From: Lumbricus rubellus
Taxonomy: Eukaryota; Annelida; Clitellata; Crassiclitellata; Lumbricidae
Assembly: GCA_945859605.1 (NCBI GenBank)
Contig: OX243815.1
Span: 30,095,481 to 30,159,480, forward strand
Length of the DNA: 64,000 nt
Direction: 5' to 3'
Below the pieces are notes generated by a model, which was not told the DNA's origin, made no database searches, and saw only the letters and a program-made list of their open reading frames with translations. Positions 1 through 12,100 of this stretch are shown piece by piece. Position numbers and translations under genes: made by a program. Every line of letters starts with the position of its first letter. The first letter of the stretch is position 1.

Positions 1-102
1 TGTGTATTGATTCACTAATAATAAACTGCTTGCATTGTGATTTACGAATAATTTTATCTACCCAGTTTTGCTTGATAACTTTGTTTGTGATGTCTTTTCT
101 AG

Positions 103-175
103 TCTTCCACAGGTTCACGTGTGTGAGCTTTGCTTGAAATGTTCCAAGACTCGAAGCATGCTTGAACGTCATCTG
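103..175 (+). CDS. KAT6: KAT6-like exon: MYST zinc finger
   Basis: The first base completes a codon split by the upstream intron (acceptor tttctag). It reads LPQVHVCELC...MLERHL, matching the MYST zinc finger LPKLYLCEFCLKYM...QQHM. The donor gtgagc follows at 176 in phase 0. The last zinc ligand (Cys) is on the next exon. Confidence 0.85.
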
Positions 176-3100
176 GTGAGCCAACGATTGTGTGCGCTTG
201 TAGCTAAAGTTATACGTATACGTCGTATAATCTATATAAATAAAAATGAACTTTCCAATAGTTCGTAACATGATCACGCCGAAAGTTACGCACCGATTGT
301 TTTGAAAATTTTACAACACCTTCCATTCCAATAGAACCATGTTGTAATATGCTTTTTTCCCTAAAAACGCAACCTTTTCCACAAAAAGTTAACTTTGCAA
401 TCCGTTCGACCGCCATTTGCAAATTCAACAAAACAGCACGGCTGCCAGATTTCAGAAACGCGTTGTCCCCGTCGTTGGTTGTCCCCATAGAGATGTATTA
501 AAATATAAGGCTAGAGGGAATATCACGCCGTCATATTGATGTCGCTTCTGTAATCGTGCCGGCCAATCAAATCACGTCTAATCGACAGTAATCGTGCCGA
601 CCAATCACAGTCTTACACCTTCCAACAGCTGGAAAAGTAAATAATTTTAAAACTAACATGGCTTGTGACGTCACTGGCGTGATTACCGTTAAATATATAT
701 TAAGGTCGTTGATGACTTCACTTTTTTATGCAGAGGAGATAGGCCATATTCTCTCTAGCCTATATATTTTAAATATATAGCGTACATCTCTATGGTTGTC
801 CCCAAACACAGCAGACGAAACATGAATGAGGTCGCATGCTGTGACGTCATAAGCGAGTCGCATATTAATTTCAGAAAGCGGCCTTTCATCATTATTGGGC
901 TTTATCCGATGTCAGGAATGGACGGTGTGACGGAGGAAAGGAGCGGAGGGAGCGAGATGAAGAGGGTGGGGAGGGACCGGAGGGGAGAGGGAGGGGGAGG
1001 GAGGGAGGGGGAGGGAGGGGAGGTCTTTTCTGCCACAGCAACGCGTGGCTGGGTACAGCTAGTACATGTATAAGAATATACATATTCGTGTACGTTTATT
1101 ATGCTTGCATGTGTGAACATGCTGATTAATAATGTATGATTAAATCCCAGTTTGTATATGCGCTCAAAATAAGTTAGCATGGGACATGTATGTTTAGGTG
1201 TGCTTACATTCGAAACAATGTAGCCAATGCATGGAATGATGGTATATATTGTATTGTATTGTATTTAAACATATATATACGAGTATTTGCTGTCACGTGA
1301 GGATTGGTACTGGAACGTTCTAACTTGTAACGCGGTTATATAATCAACTCTTCAGCTATGGCATCTAGTCGTCTTTAGCACTGATGTCTGACTAACTTTG
1401 AAGTTCTCTTGCAGCCCTGAATGTTTAGTCCTTTACCTAATCAGAAGTTGATTCACTGCACTTTATGCTTCAGTCTGAAAGCCATAGCACCGCAAATTAT
1501 AGTGCTGTATAAATTGCAAGCACATCTTTATGATTTAGCAAATGTACATTGTACGAGTACTTGACTCGCAAGTGTTTGTACGTGCAACGGAACTGCTTGA
1601 ATAGCCGTACTATGAGACCCAGTTGCTATAATGCACTTGCAAAACTTCAGGGTATTTATTATGTCATGCTACTGTATAATTATTGCCTGTTACAAGTGTT
1701 ACATAACATTACATGCTTTTGTCTGTTCTCGGCTTGACTATTGTAATTCTGTTCTTATTGGTCTACCCAAGGTTCGCCTAGCTCCTCTGCAATCTGTACT
1801 CAATGCTGCCGCTAGGCTCATTGCCCGCCTTCCTCGATTCTCCCACATTTCTTCATTCATGACTGAACAACTTCACTGGCTTCCATTCTCGACCCGTATA
1901 CAATTTAAGGTCCTAATTTTGGTCATCAAGTCTCAAATGGGTCTTGCTCCGAAGTATCTGTGTGATCAGATACTTCGCCCCCCTTCTGCCACTTCGGTGC
2001 GTCCTCTTAGGTCCTCTGATCGGCTTGACCTCTTTGTCCCGCGAGTCAGGACCGCCATGGCGCAATCCAGATCATTTGCCTGCATTGGTCCCTCTCTATG
2101 GAATGGGCTTCCCCCATCAGTTCGCTCTGCCATCCTCTCTGGTAGTGTATCCTCATCTTTCTCTCGTCTAAAAACTTGCCTTTTTTCTCGGAGATGAACG
2201 CACTGGGAGCGCTTCTGAAAGGCTCTTGCTGCAAGAAGCGCTTTATAAATTGTCAGATAAGATAAGATAAGATACATGAATTTATCTCTATGTGTTTTAG
2301 CGCAAATGTTGTCCTGGTCATCCTCCCGGTGATGAGATCTATCGGGACGGTAGTCTTTCAGTATTTGAGATTCATGGCAACAGGGAACCGGTATATTGCC
2401 GAAACCTTGTCATCTTTTCACGTCTCTTCCTTGATCACCCTGGACTGTACTGCCGCATTTCGCAATGCATCTACTACGTGACAACGACAAACGACAGGAA
2501 TGGCAGCCATTTTGTTGGCTTCTTCTCAAAGGTTGGTGCCTCTTGTCAAATTGGGCAGATATGGGGCTATTTCTGATTATTACTTGGACGTGTACACACT
2601 GTACAGCTGTATTTTCTATATTTTCTTGTCAGTACTATTATTTGTTGTTGTAAAAAATAATCTTGTCTAAAGTCTGTGATGATTTGATGACATATTTGCT
2701 CAACTCCCACGTCCACATTCCAGTCCTATCGAGTTTGTTTTATGGAAAAAAGCTGCTGTCTTGTGAAAATAATTAATCAACAATTTGGTGATTATTATTA
2801 TTACTTTGATTTGCATTTTTGCGGAGCATTTTTACTGCGGAAATTTTAAAAAATGCAGCTGCCGCTTGCTCCTTGTAAAGTAGCTTAGTTATCCTCAAGT
2901 GAAATTTAGCCAGTATAAATAACTTGGGCAAAGTTTGAGACATGATTCCAAAATCCACGAGTGCACCCAGTTTTGGACCCTTATGGAGTTGGTCATCACA
3001 TTTTCACACTGACTGCCAGTGTGTATGTTGCTGATGGTAAAGTATTGTTTTTTGTGCAAAAAGTCTAAAACTGTAATTCATGAAGATTCCAATATTCAAA

Positions 3101-6100
3101 CTGCTTTGTCTGATGTTAGATGCAGACGTACACCATACATTTTTTGTCTGCAGTGCAATCTAGTATTGAGTACCTTACGTGGTTTCATATTCCTGCTTTT
3201 TAGGAGAAGCTCGGAGGTCATAACCTTGCCTGTCTGCTTGTCTTACCTCAGCACCAGCAAAAGGGATATGGCCATTTTATGGTCCATTTGAGTGAGTAGT
3301 ACTTCAATCATTCTCTAAATGATAGCTGTGATTTTACGTCTTAACTACAAGCCGCATTGGTTTCTGATACACTTTAGTACATGCTTATTGTCATAGGGTT
3401 TTAGCTTTTTTTTATTTGGTATTTTAAATACTTGCGACTTCTGCAGGGCTGAAAGTGGTTTGAAAAAGTTGCCGGGTCTCACTTTGGCGGACGAGCGCGC
3501 CTTTGGCCCATAAAATTTTCTGACGACGTTTTTCCTATAGTCATTTGCCCAAAATTACCGCAAATCCTACCATTTTTACCTACTTTGACACCTGAAGGCC
3601 TGTTTTGCGACCCGTCTGAGACCCGGCAACAGCAGGTCTCGAAAATCGATGCCGGGTCTCAGACCCGGACCGACCCGGCTCACTTTCAGCTCTGGATTTC
3701 TGTCTCCAGAACATAGAATCTGGCTTTTTGCATAGGTCGTGAAGCTTATTTGCAAACTAATCTCAAATTGGTTTTTTTAAACTCTATTTAGCTGAGACGT
3801 TATCTCATTTTCATAAATGATACAGCAGTATTGTAATGGAAGTAGTAGATGTTACAAAATTATTCAAAATTGTAGTTTCTCTGCACAAAAGCTGGAGAAA
3901 TTGACTTGCTCGAACTATTAAACCACTTGAATTAAACGACTTGAGACTTTTCAGCCTCTTTCTGAAACGACTTGAGACTTTTCAGCCTCTTTCTGAAACC
4001 GCTTGAGACTTTTCAGCCTCTTTCTGAAACGACTTGAGACTTTTCAGTTTCTTTCTGAAACCACTTGAGACTTTTCAGCTTCTTTTTTAAACCACTTGAG
4101 ACTTTTCAGCCTCTTTCTGAAACGACTTGAGACTTTTCAGTTTCTTTCTGAAACCACTTGAGACTTTTCAGCCTCTTTCTGAAACGACTTGAGACTTTTC
4201 AGTTTCTTTCTGAAACCACTTGAGACTTTTCAGCTTCTTTTTTAAACCACTTGAGACTTTTCAGCCTCTTTCTGAAACCACTTGAGACTTTTCAGTTTCT
4301 TTCTGAAACGACTTGAGACTTTTCAGCCTCTTTCTGAAACCGCTTGAGACTTTTCAGCCTCTTTTTGAAACCACTTGAGACTTTTCAGCCTCTTTCTGAA
4401 ACCACTTGAGACTTTTCAGCCTCTTTCTGAAACGACTTGAGACTTTTCAGCCTCTTTCTGAAACCGCTTGAGACTTTTTCCGCTCTTTCTGGAGAAACTA
4501 GTTGCAATATCGTATGCATGTGAGCGATGCTTGAGATTTCATGTCTGATATGTTCGATAGGCTATAAATTGTCTTGTATGTTCGATAGGCTACTGGTTGT
4601 CATCGACGGATGAAACCGCAAAGTCACCAAAGCCGCCACTGACTGATACGATTAGGAATATTTACAAGTCTGTGTGGAAGCAATCGATTATAGACTGCAT
4701 CGAAAGAGAGGATTTGTCCGAGTTGACTGTACGAGGTGCGCTATCCTGCTTGTATTGTATTGTGCAAAAGAATTGCTTTCATATCTCTATTTTTATTTGT
4801 CAGTTCATTTCGCAGGCAGTGATAAGTGCAAATGAATTTTCTCCAAGTCCAATACTTTATGTTGTTTTCCCAGGTTATTGTTTTTTTGTCATTTTAATCT
4901 GAAATTGTATGGGACAGCTCAAAGAGGAATAGTCCAATATGCTCTAAGCAGTATATTAAATGATGTTAAAGTTAATTGAAAAGAAAAGGTTAATCAATAG
5001 TGTGGATCAAAATTGTTATGATATCGGTATCATTATTATAAATTGAAGGAGCTGTTTCAATCAATCAATCAATCACATAAATTCATATAGTGCCCCTTCA
5101 AGATCTCTACTCAGAGGCGTGATTCAATGGGTGTTTGGTTGTTTGTGTGACTGAATGAAATGATTTACAACTTCTAGCAATCTAAGTAAATTGATTGCCA
5201 GTGCATATAGATTGATTGGCTGATGAATTGTTCAACTGATTCACTATGTATTGATTGCTTAAATCTGCCTATTGATTGCCTGTAAATTTGTTGGCTAAGT
5301 GACTGCGATAAATTGACCGATTAAATAACCATTTGCTTTGTTATTTAAATCCCATATATTCGTGATTGTTTCACACAGTTTTTTTTTATGTTTCAGTCAT
5401 AAGCTGTTCAACAGGGATCAGTGATGATGATGTTTTTTCCGCACTCTGTGATCTTGGACTTAAGAATGACATGGAAAACAGGTGACATCATCTGCAGCTC
5501 TTCTGCGTTCAGACACTTTGTTGTAATAGTTTTTGTGCAGAAAAGGATTGCTATCTAAAGCAGTAATAAAATAGCTAGGCAAGGATCACGTAGATTTTTT
5601 TGTCTATAGATATGGGCAAAATCACCCGTGCCAGTTCTTTGTCTGGCAGGTCTTTTTTACTATATCTATGATTAAGGAATGTCGGGAGTAAGCGGAACTG
5701 AAAATATTTTATTGAGTACTGTTGGTGTTTGGCTACAAGCAATGCAGTTCACCATATAGTAATACATTATTCATTCATTCATTCATTTCGAGAATTTATA
5801 TAGCGCCTCTTCAAGAAACCTACTCAGAGGCGCTCCCAGCCCAGCCACAGCTAAAAAATAGGTTTTGAGCGACTTATACCTGTTCATCATCTGGCTTTGC
5901 TTGGGAAAAGTCTTCATGTAGTGTTAGGGCCATCTGAAATATCAAGTAATAAAGTGCCAACTTGTAGTGCACTTGTATACCTGTTGATTGACCTTTTGTT
6001 GAGCACCAGCAGCAACTATTGTAATTTCTATATTACTTAGTTGTGCTTCTGTTGCTGGTGGATTTATAATTAGGCGGCTTTCAATAGATACTGGAAAAGG

Positions 6101-9100
6101 AAAATTAGAGTGCTAACGGTGTTGCCGAGTTGCAATGCATGAACTTTGTAGGCAGTGAATAGCGATATTGCATGGCATCGTTTGCTCTTAATATTGTACT
6201 ATCTTAAAGGAAGGTGCCACCGTGGTCAGTTCATCAGCTAATAAACAATATCATTAAGTGTAATCAGGAATTATTATATACAATTAGTGCAGTTGATAGG
6301 AACTAGATTTGTGGGCTCAGACTGTGTTGATTAGTAATTTGTAGTCAAGCATGTCTTCGGTTTTGGTCAGCATGCAGGTCCAACTGATTTGATGTCGTTC
6401 ACAGATAGTTTATGATGCATATGTAATGGACTGTGGTCACACGAGTTGTAAATGCCATTGTCACATTTGTCTTTTTGTGTTTTACTTCGGCAGACACACC
6501 GTGGTTCATTTGACACCGGCCCTTCGTGATATTCTGCTGATAAAGACAGAAGCAAGGACAAGACCGATTGAATTTAATCCGACTGCTTTTCTTGACTCCA
6601 GACTTACCAGGAAACTTCGGGTAAATATGAAACTATTTTTATTATCTACTAGCTGTACCCGGCCACGCGTTGCTGTGGCAGAAAAGACCGCCCCTCCGCT
6701 CCTTTCCTCCCTCACACCATCCCTTACTGACAGCGGATCGAGTCCAAGAATGTTGAGAGGCCGCTTTCGTAATGGAATTATTAAGCGACTCGCTTATGAC
6801 GTCACGGCACGCGACCTCATTCATGTTTCGTCACTGTGTTTCGGGTGAAGACGATTCTGAAATTTTGCAAGCGTCCGGTTGGTTGAATTTGCAAATGGCG
6901 GTCGAACGTATTGCAAAGTTCACTTTTTGTGGAAAAGATTGCGTTTTTTTCTGGAAGAAAAATCTTAAGACATGGTGCTATTGGAATGGAAGGTTTTGGT
7001 AAATTTTCAAAACAATCGGTGCGTAACTTTGGGCGTGATTGTGTACCGCACTATTGGAAAGTTTCATTTTTATTTATATAGATTGGAATCATTATTGTTG
7101 TTAGTTAAATTATATTATTGATAATAATTATTGACGAGATGAGTTCTGAAACATGCTATATTGATACAAAAGAGAATTAGTTCAAGCCGAATGTTTTTTT
7201 GCAAACTTAAATGCCCAATAGCCCATGTACTACTACAGCAAAGATATCGTGCCAAAATCTTTTTTAAACCTATTAATTCAAGTGGTGATATTTGAGTTCA
7301 GTTCCATTAACTATTTAAGTACAGCTATTCATAATATGCGAACTATTTTTTTACCGTAACCTATGTTCGTGTGGCTTTCTATAATCGAGATGAAGTAGTA
7401 TTTTAAGCAAAAGATAAATTAGAACATGGCAGAGGTTTTCATTTTTTATGGAGAATTTACGTAGGCCTTTGTATGCGAGACAGATGTGTTTGCAGTGTGG
7501 ATAATATCGACTACATTCGCTGCAAATGAGTTAAACATGTATGAAACCATAGCATTAAATAGTGGACCACTGGAGAAATCTGCCAACTTGTGCTACTAGG
7601 AAACCTCTTGACACTGCAGACAAACTTACATATGCATTATAGGTAGTTATTGAAACTGGCACAGGTCATTTAAGGTCATTTGATTTGGAACTATCATCGA
7701 TTTGAGTGGATGCAACGCTTTATGCTTCTAGGGAAAACCTCGTGCACCGAAGCGGAACAGTGTCACTCAACCGAACAACCTTCTTGCTGTGGATTCTATC
7801 AAGAAAAGGCGAACGGAAAATGGTATCAGCTTTGTTGTGTCTTTTTCTAGTATGGAGATAATGAAAATGTGGAAGTTTGATTGCCGTTGGCTGTATTGCG
7901 ATGCTTTACGGATTATCCTTTATGAATCCTGTAGATAGGAATCTGCAGCCATTTATTTGCTGCTATTATATTGAGTCTTTACGTACAAGATGTGATTGCA
8001 TTGCATAGCTGCTTCAATTAGCAATGCAGACTACAATTGTTTAGAGGTGCATTTTGAAATTTAACAATGGAAACCGTCTTTACTACATTGGAAGGGTAAT
8101 TTTGCGGTTTGAAATTGAAGTTTGTCTCAGTGAAAGAATGCAAGAATTATATAAGGCCTTTTCAGGAGGACTACTCAGAAGCGCTTCTGACTCTAGCAAG
8201 GCAAAAAGCAGAGTTTTGAGTTGAATTTAAAATGCTTCAGTAAGAGCCACAAGAGACAAATGTAGCTCCTTGTGGAAGCCCATTCCAGACCGCTGGATCC
8301 ACCATGGAAAAGGCTCAACTCTGCATAGTTGGTGTACATGCAAATGGAACCAAGAGCATGCCCTTCTGCACAGAACGAAGGTCTCTGGATACCCATGGAG
8401 CAACAGAACTCTTGCAGGAAGTCTGGGCCACCACCAAGCTGGCATTACCAAACCAAAGCAGTGGTCCTATACTCACTGCGCTGCTTGGTAGGACTAGTAC
8501 ATTCTATGTCTCCAGCAAATAGCTGGAGACATGACAAAATTTAGGGATTTGTCCAAGTAGATGCGCTCTATTGTATGGATGTGTCGAGTCAAACATAACT
8601 GCTATAGCATGAGCTACGTAGCATGAGGAAGTCAATTCAGAGCAATGCATGTGCTGACTGTTGTTTGTTGTATGATTTGGAATGCTGTGAACACTTAGCT
8701 GATCGTTCATTTGATATTCTGTTATTTTAAGGTGGATCATCATCACGAAGCATTGAACCTGCCGACGTCATCCCTAAGGCGCCGACTTCAAAGTGGAAGG
8801 ATCGCTGCAATGAACCGAGTCTCGACGACTTCAGTCCAAGTCTCGTTGGTCCTTTGAAGCGCAAAGTCGGTTGGCCGAAAGGTCTGAAGCGAGGACCGAA
8901 GAAAGAGAAGCCAGCGGCAGAGACATCGGCCGTTCGCGTCATTCGCACGAGAGGAACTGGAGTGAAGGTCATAGTTTAAGTTGATGTCGTCGTCGCAATT
9001 CTGTTTTTTTGTGTCTTATCCATGTTGTGGATGGAAATTAGATTGGATGAATCGTATGACTGTTGTTGCTTTGTTTTTGATCCTTTTTGGATTTTGAGCT

Positions 9101-12100
9101 GTGTTTAGTGTTCCAAGTTTAGTGTTGTAAATTTGAGAACTGTGTTCATTCGTTCATTCACTCGTTCATATTGCACATTTATATAGCACCACTTCAAGAA
9201 ACGTACTCGTTGATCCTGAAAACAGAATTTAGCTAAAAAGCTGAATGGAAACGGTCTTAAGATGACAGAAGAAGGTAGGAGAGACAGTCCTCGGAAATAT
9301 GCTGAGCTCCAGAAGCCAGTGTGTGTGTGTTTGTGGATGTGTGTACATGGTATATGTGTGTGTGTATGTGTATGTATGTATGTATGAGCAACTTCTATAG
9401 CGCCCCTTCAATATTACTACTCGGAGGCGCTCCCAAGTGCAGCGCAGATACTGAACCGGAGTTTCACGCCGAAGCACCCGAGTAATTACGAGTGAAGGAC
9501 CAGGGTCTCTATGCATCTGCTTGAGGTGGATTCCGGCTGCAAGGCGCTGACCACCCTACACCATCGCACCCCCATGTATTTGAATATATAAAATATATTT
9601 ACCCGGTGTGCGAGCCTGCCCACGCCATCGATTATATACAGCATGTGCAGTAAACAAACTGCTGAGAAAGTTTACCAGCTGAGATAAATAGACTAAGGTC
9701 AATAAGTCTGGAGTTGATCTGCATATTCATGACTAAGTTGTTTAAAGGATAACACTTGGAAAGCTTAGGAACCATCGTGGGGCGCGGTGGTGTAGTGGTG
9801 GCGTCGTTGCCTTGGAGCCGGAAGGTTCGAAGTTCGAATCCACCTCGCCGCGTAAGGACCTTGGGCAAGTCTTTCACTCACAATTGCTCAGCGCTTCGGC
9901 GTGAAACTCCGATGCAGTGTCTGCTCTGCATTCGGGAGCGCCTCTGAGTAGGGGGAGCTTGAAGAGGCGCTATAACAAGTGCACATACAAACAAACAAAC
10001 AAAACAAACATATAAAGAGAAAATTGTATGGTGCCAAAAGCTAACCTTCAGGGTAGAAGGATAGAATTTCAAAAGCTATCCTTTAACACATTGACCGCCA
10101 GGTACGAGATATCTCGTAGTTAAACCAGTCATTTAACATGGCGTGTAGGCGGTGAATGTGTTAAGGTGGAGTCACCGGGTACCACATGTGACACAATATA
10201 AACCAAAATGATACAGTGGGTTACAAAAGATTTGTTACGGCCATGACCATTTACATATTTTACACATGTCAGAAATAAGGCTGATGCTTGTTTCAGTTTT
10301 TTAAACTGCCAAGCAGTATTAATGGTTGCACAAAAAAACCAAGCCACACTATGAAAATGGCCAAAGCAATTTTTTCACATAGTTCTCCTTTTTTGAAGCG
10401 TAAATACTTTTTCTTCCTTCACAACACACCTCAAAACTTAATGTTTCTTATTGACTTTTAAAGAACTGGACTGCTACTGTCTGTGCTATTACCTGGCAAC
10501 CGACCGATTCATGTCTAAGATTCACTTTGATTCACCACGATTCACTAAGATTCTTTAATTAAGATTTGAAAAAATTTGTTTATGCAGTACACTAGTATTG
10601 AAAGCTTAATATAGATTCATGCGGATTTCTTACCTAAACCAATGATCAAGGTTAACATTTTGCGATATTCTCTCCTCATTATGACCATGTTAAGCATTTT
10701 ACGATACTAGTCTTGTGGTTTTGCTTGAAATTGCAGACACGAAAAATTGTCTCGATAAAAGCTGACGTCGTGGAAGTCAAGGGTAAAACTGTGGACGAGG
10801 ACGGGGATCTGGAGAAAGATTTACCGGACGACGAAAAGAAGCCGGAAGTGGTGGAGGAGATGGACGTGTCAACTTCCGCTCGTTTAGCGGACAGCGAAGC
10901 ATCAACTCCAGTTCTGTTGAAGGCCAAAGATGACGACGATCTGCTGGACGAGTTGGCCTCGGACGACGACGACGACCTTCTTTCCGACAATGACGGTTCC
11001 ACGCTTTCCGAAATGCCCCAACTCGAAGAGAAGGGCCACTTGCAGACGAGCGACAATGAACTCGACTTAGGACGCTCCCCGTCTCCCCCTCATCTCGAGC
11101 AGGAGCTGCTGAGCCCGTACTTCTGCTCGGCTGCCTACTCGCGGCACGGACTCGACCTGGGCAGCAAAGACGCCGAATCCGTGCTGTCGGACTGTTTAGC
11201 CGGTCGTTCGGTTGCGCCCAGTCCCTGCTTTTCTATGGACGGGGTCGACCCACTGCCTCTGGGGAGCAAACGGGTGACAGACTGTGAGAGCGACAGTGAC
11301 ATGTCCGTCACGTCTGGCGACGAGAAGAAATCGGGTGTGAGAGCGGCAAGAAGTCTGACGCCTTGCTCGCGTTCGGAGGCAGCGGCGGAGAGTAACTTTG
11401 CCGCATCGATAGCGAGCGATTCGGTCGACGACAGCGTGGACGACGCCAGCCAGACGTCAACCGGATTCTCCAGATCGTCGTCCGTGGAGTCGCGAACGTC
11501 CGTCAAGTGTAAGTCGCCCGTCGCAGAGTCGCCTGGCGTGACGAAAGGCAAGCTGTCGTCGGTCGCTTCACCTCAGTCGATGATAGACAAGTCATCGACG
11601 GTTGGTTCGCCGAGTTCCTTCCGAGGAAATTTCTCTTTGATTCGTTCGCCTGGTTCGATGAAGTGTAACTCCGTGGAGTCACCACCGGGTTCAATCAAAG
11701 CGATTGCTGCGATGGATTCACCTGGCTCAATCAGAGACAACTCTGTGGAGTCACTTGGTTCAATCAAACTCCACTCAGTGGAGTCACCGGATTCAATCAA
11801 AGGCAACTCAGTTGAGTCACATGATTCAATCAAAGACAAGTTAATGGAGTCACCTGATTCAATCAAAGGTGTCTTTGTAGAGTCACCTGGTTCAATCAAA
11901 GACAAGTTAATGGAGTCACCTGATTCAATCAAAGCCCACTCACTGGAATCACCTGTTTCAATCAAAGGCAACTTTGTGGAATCACCTGATTCAATCAAAG
12001 CCAACTTTGTGGGGTCACCTGATTCAATCAAAGCCCGCTCACTGCAATCACCTGTTTCAATCAAAGGCAACTTTGTTGAGTCACCTGATTCAATCAAAGG

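Noticed and set aside
9777..9860. Functional tRNA gene
   Set aside because: A and B boxes are present but no cloverleaf with an intact acceptor stem was seen and it runs into a SINE body. The heads at 17408, 22570 and 36796 are treated likewise.
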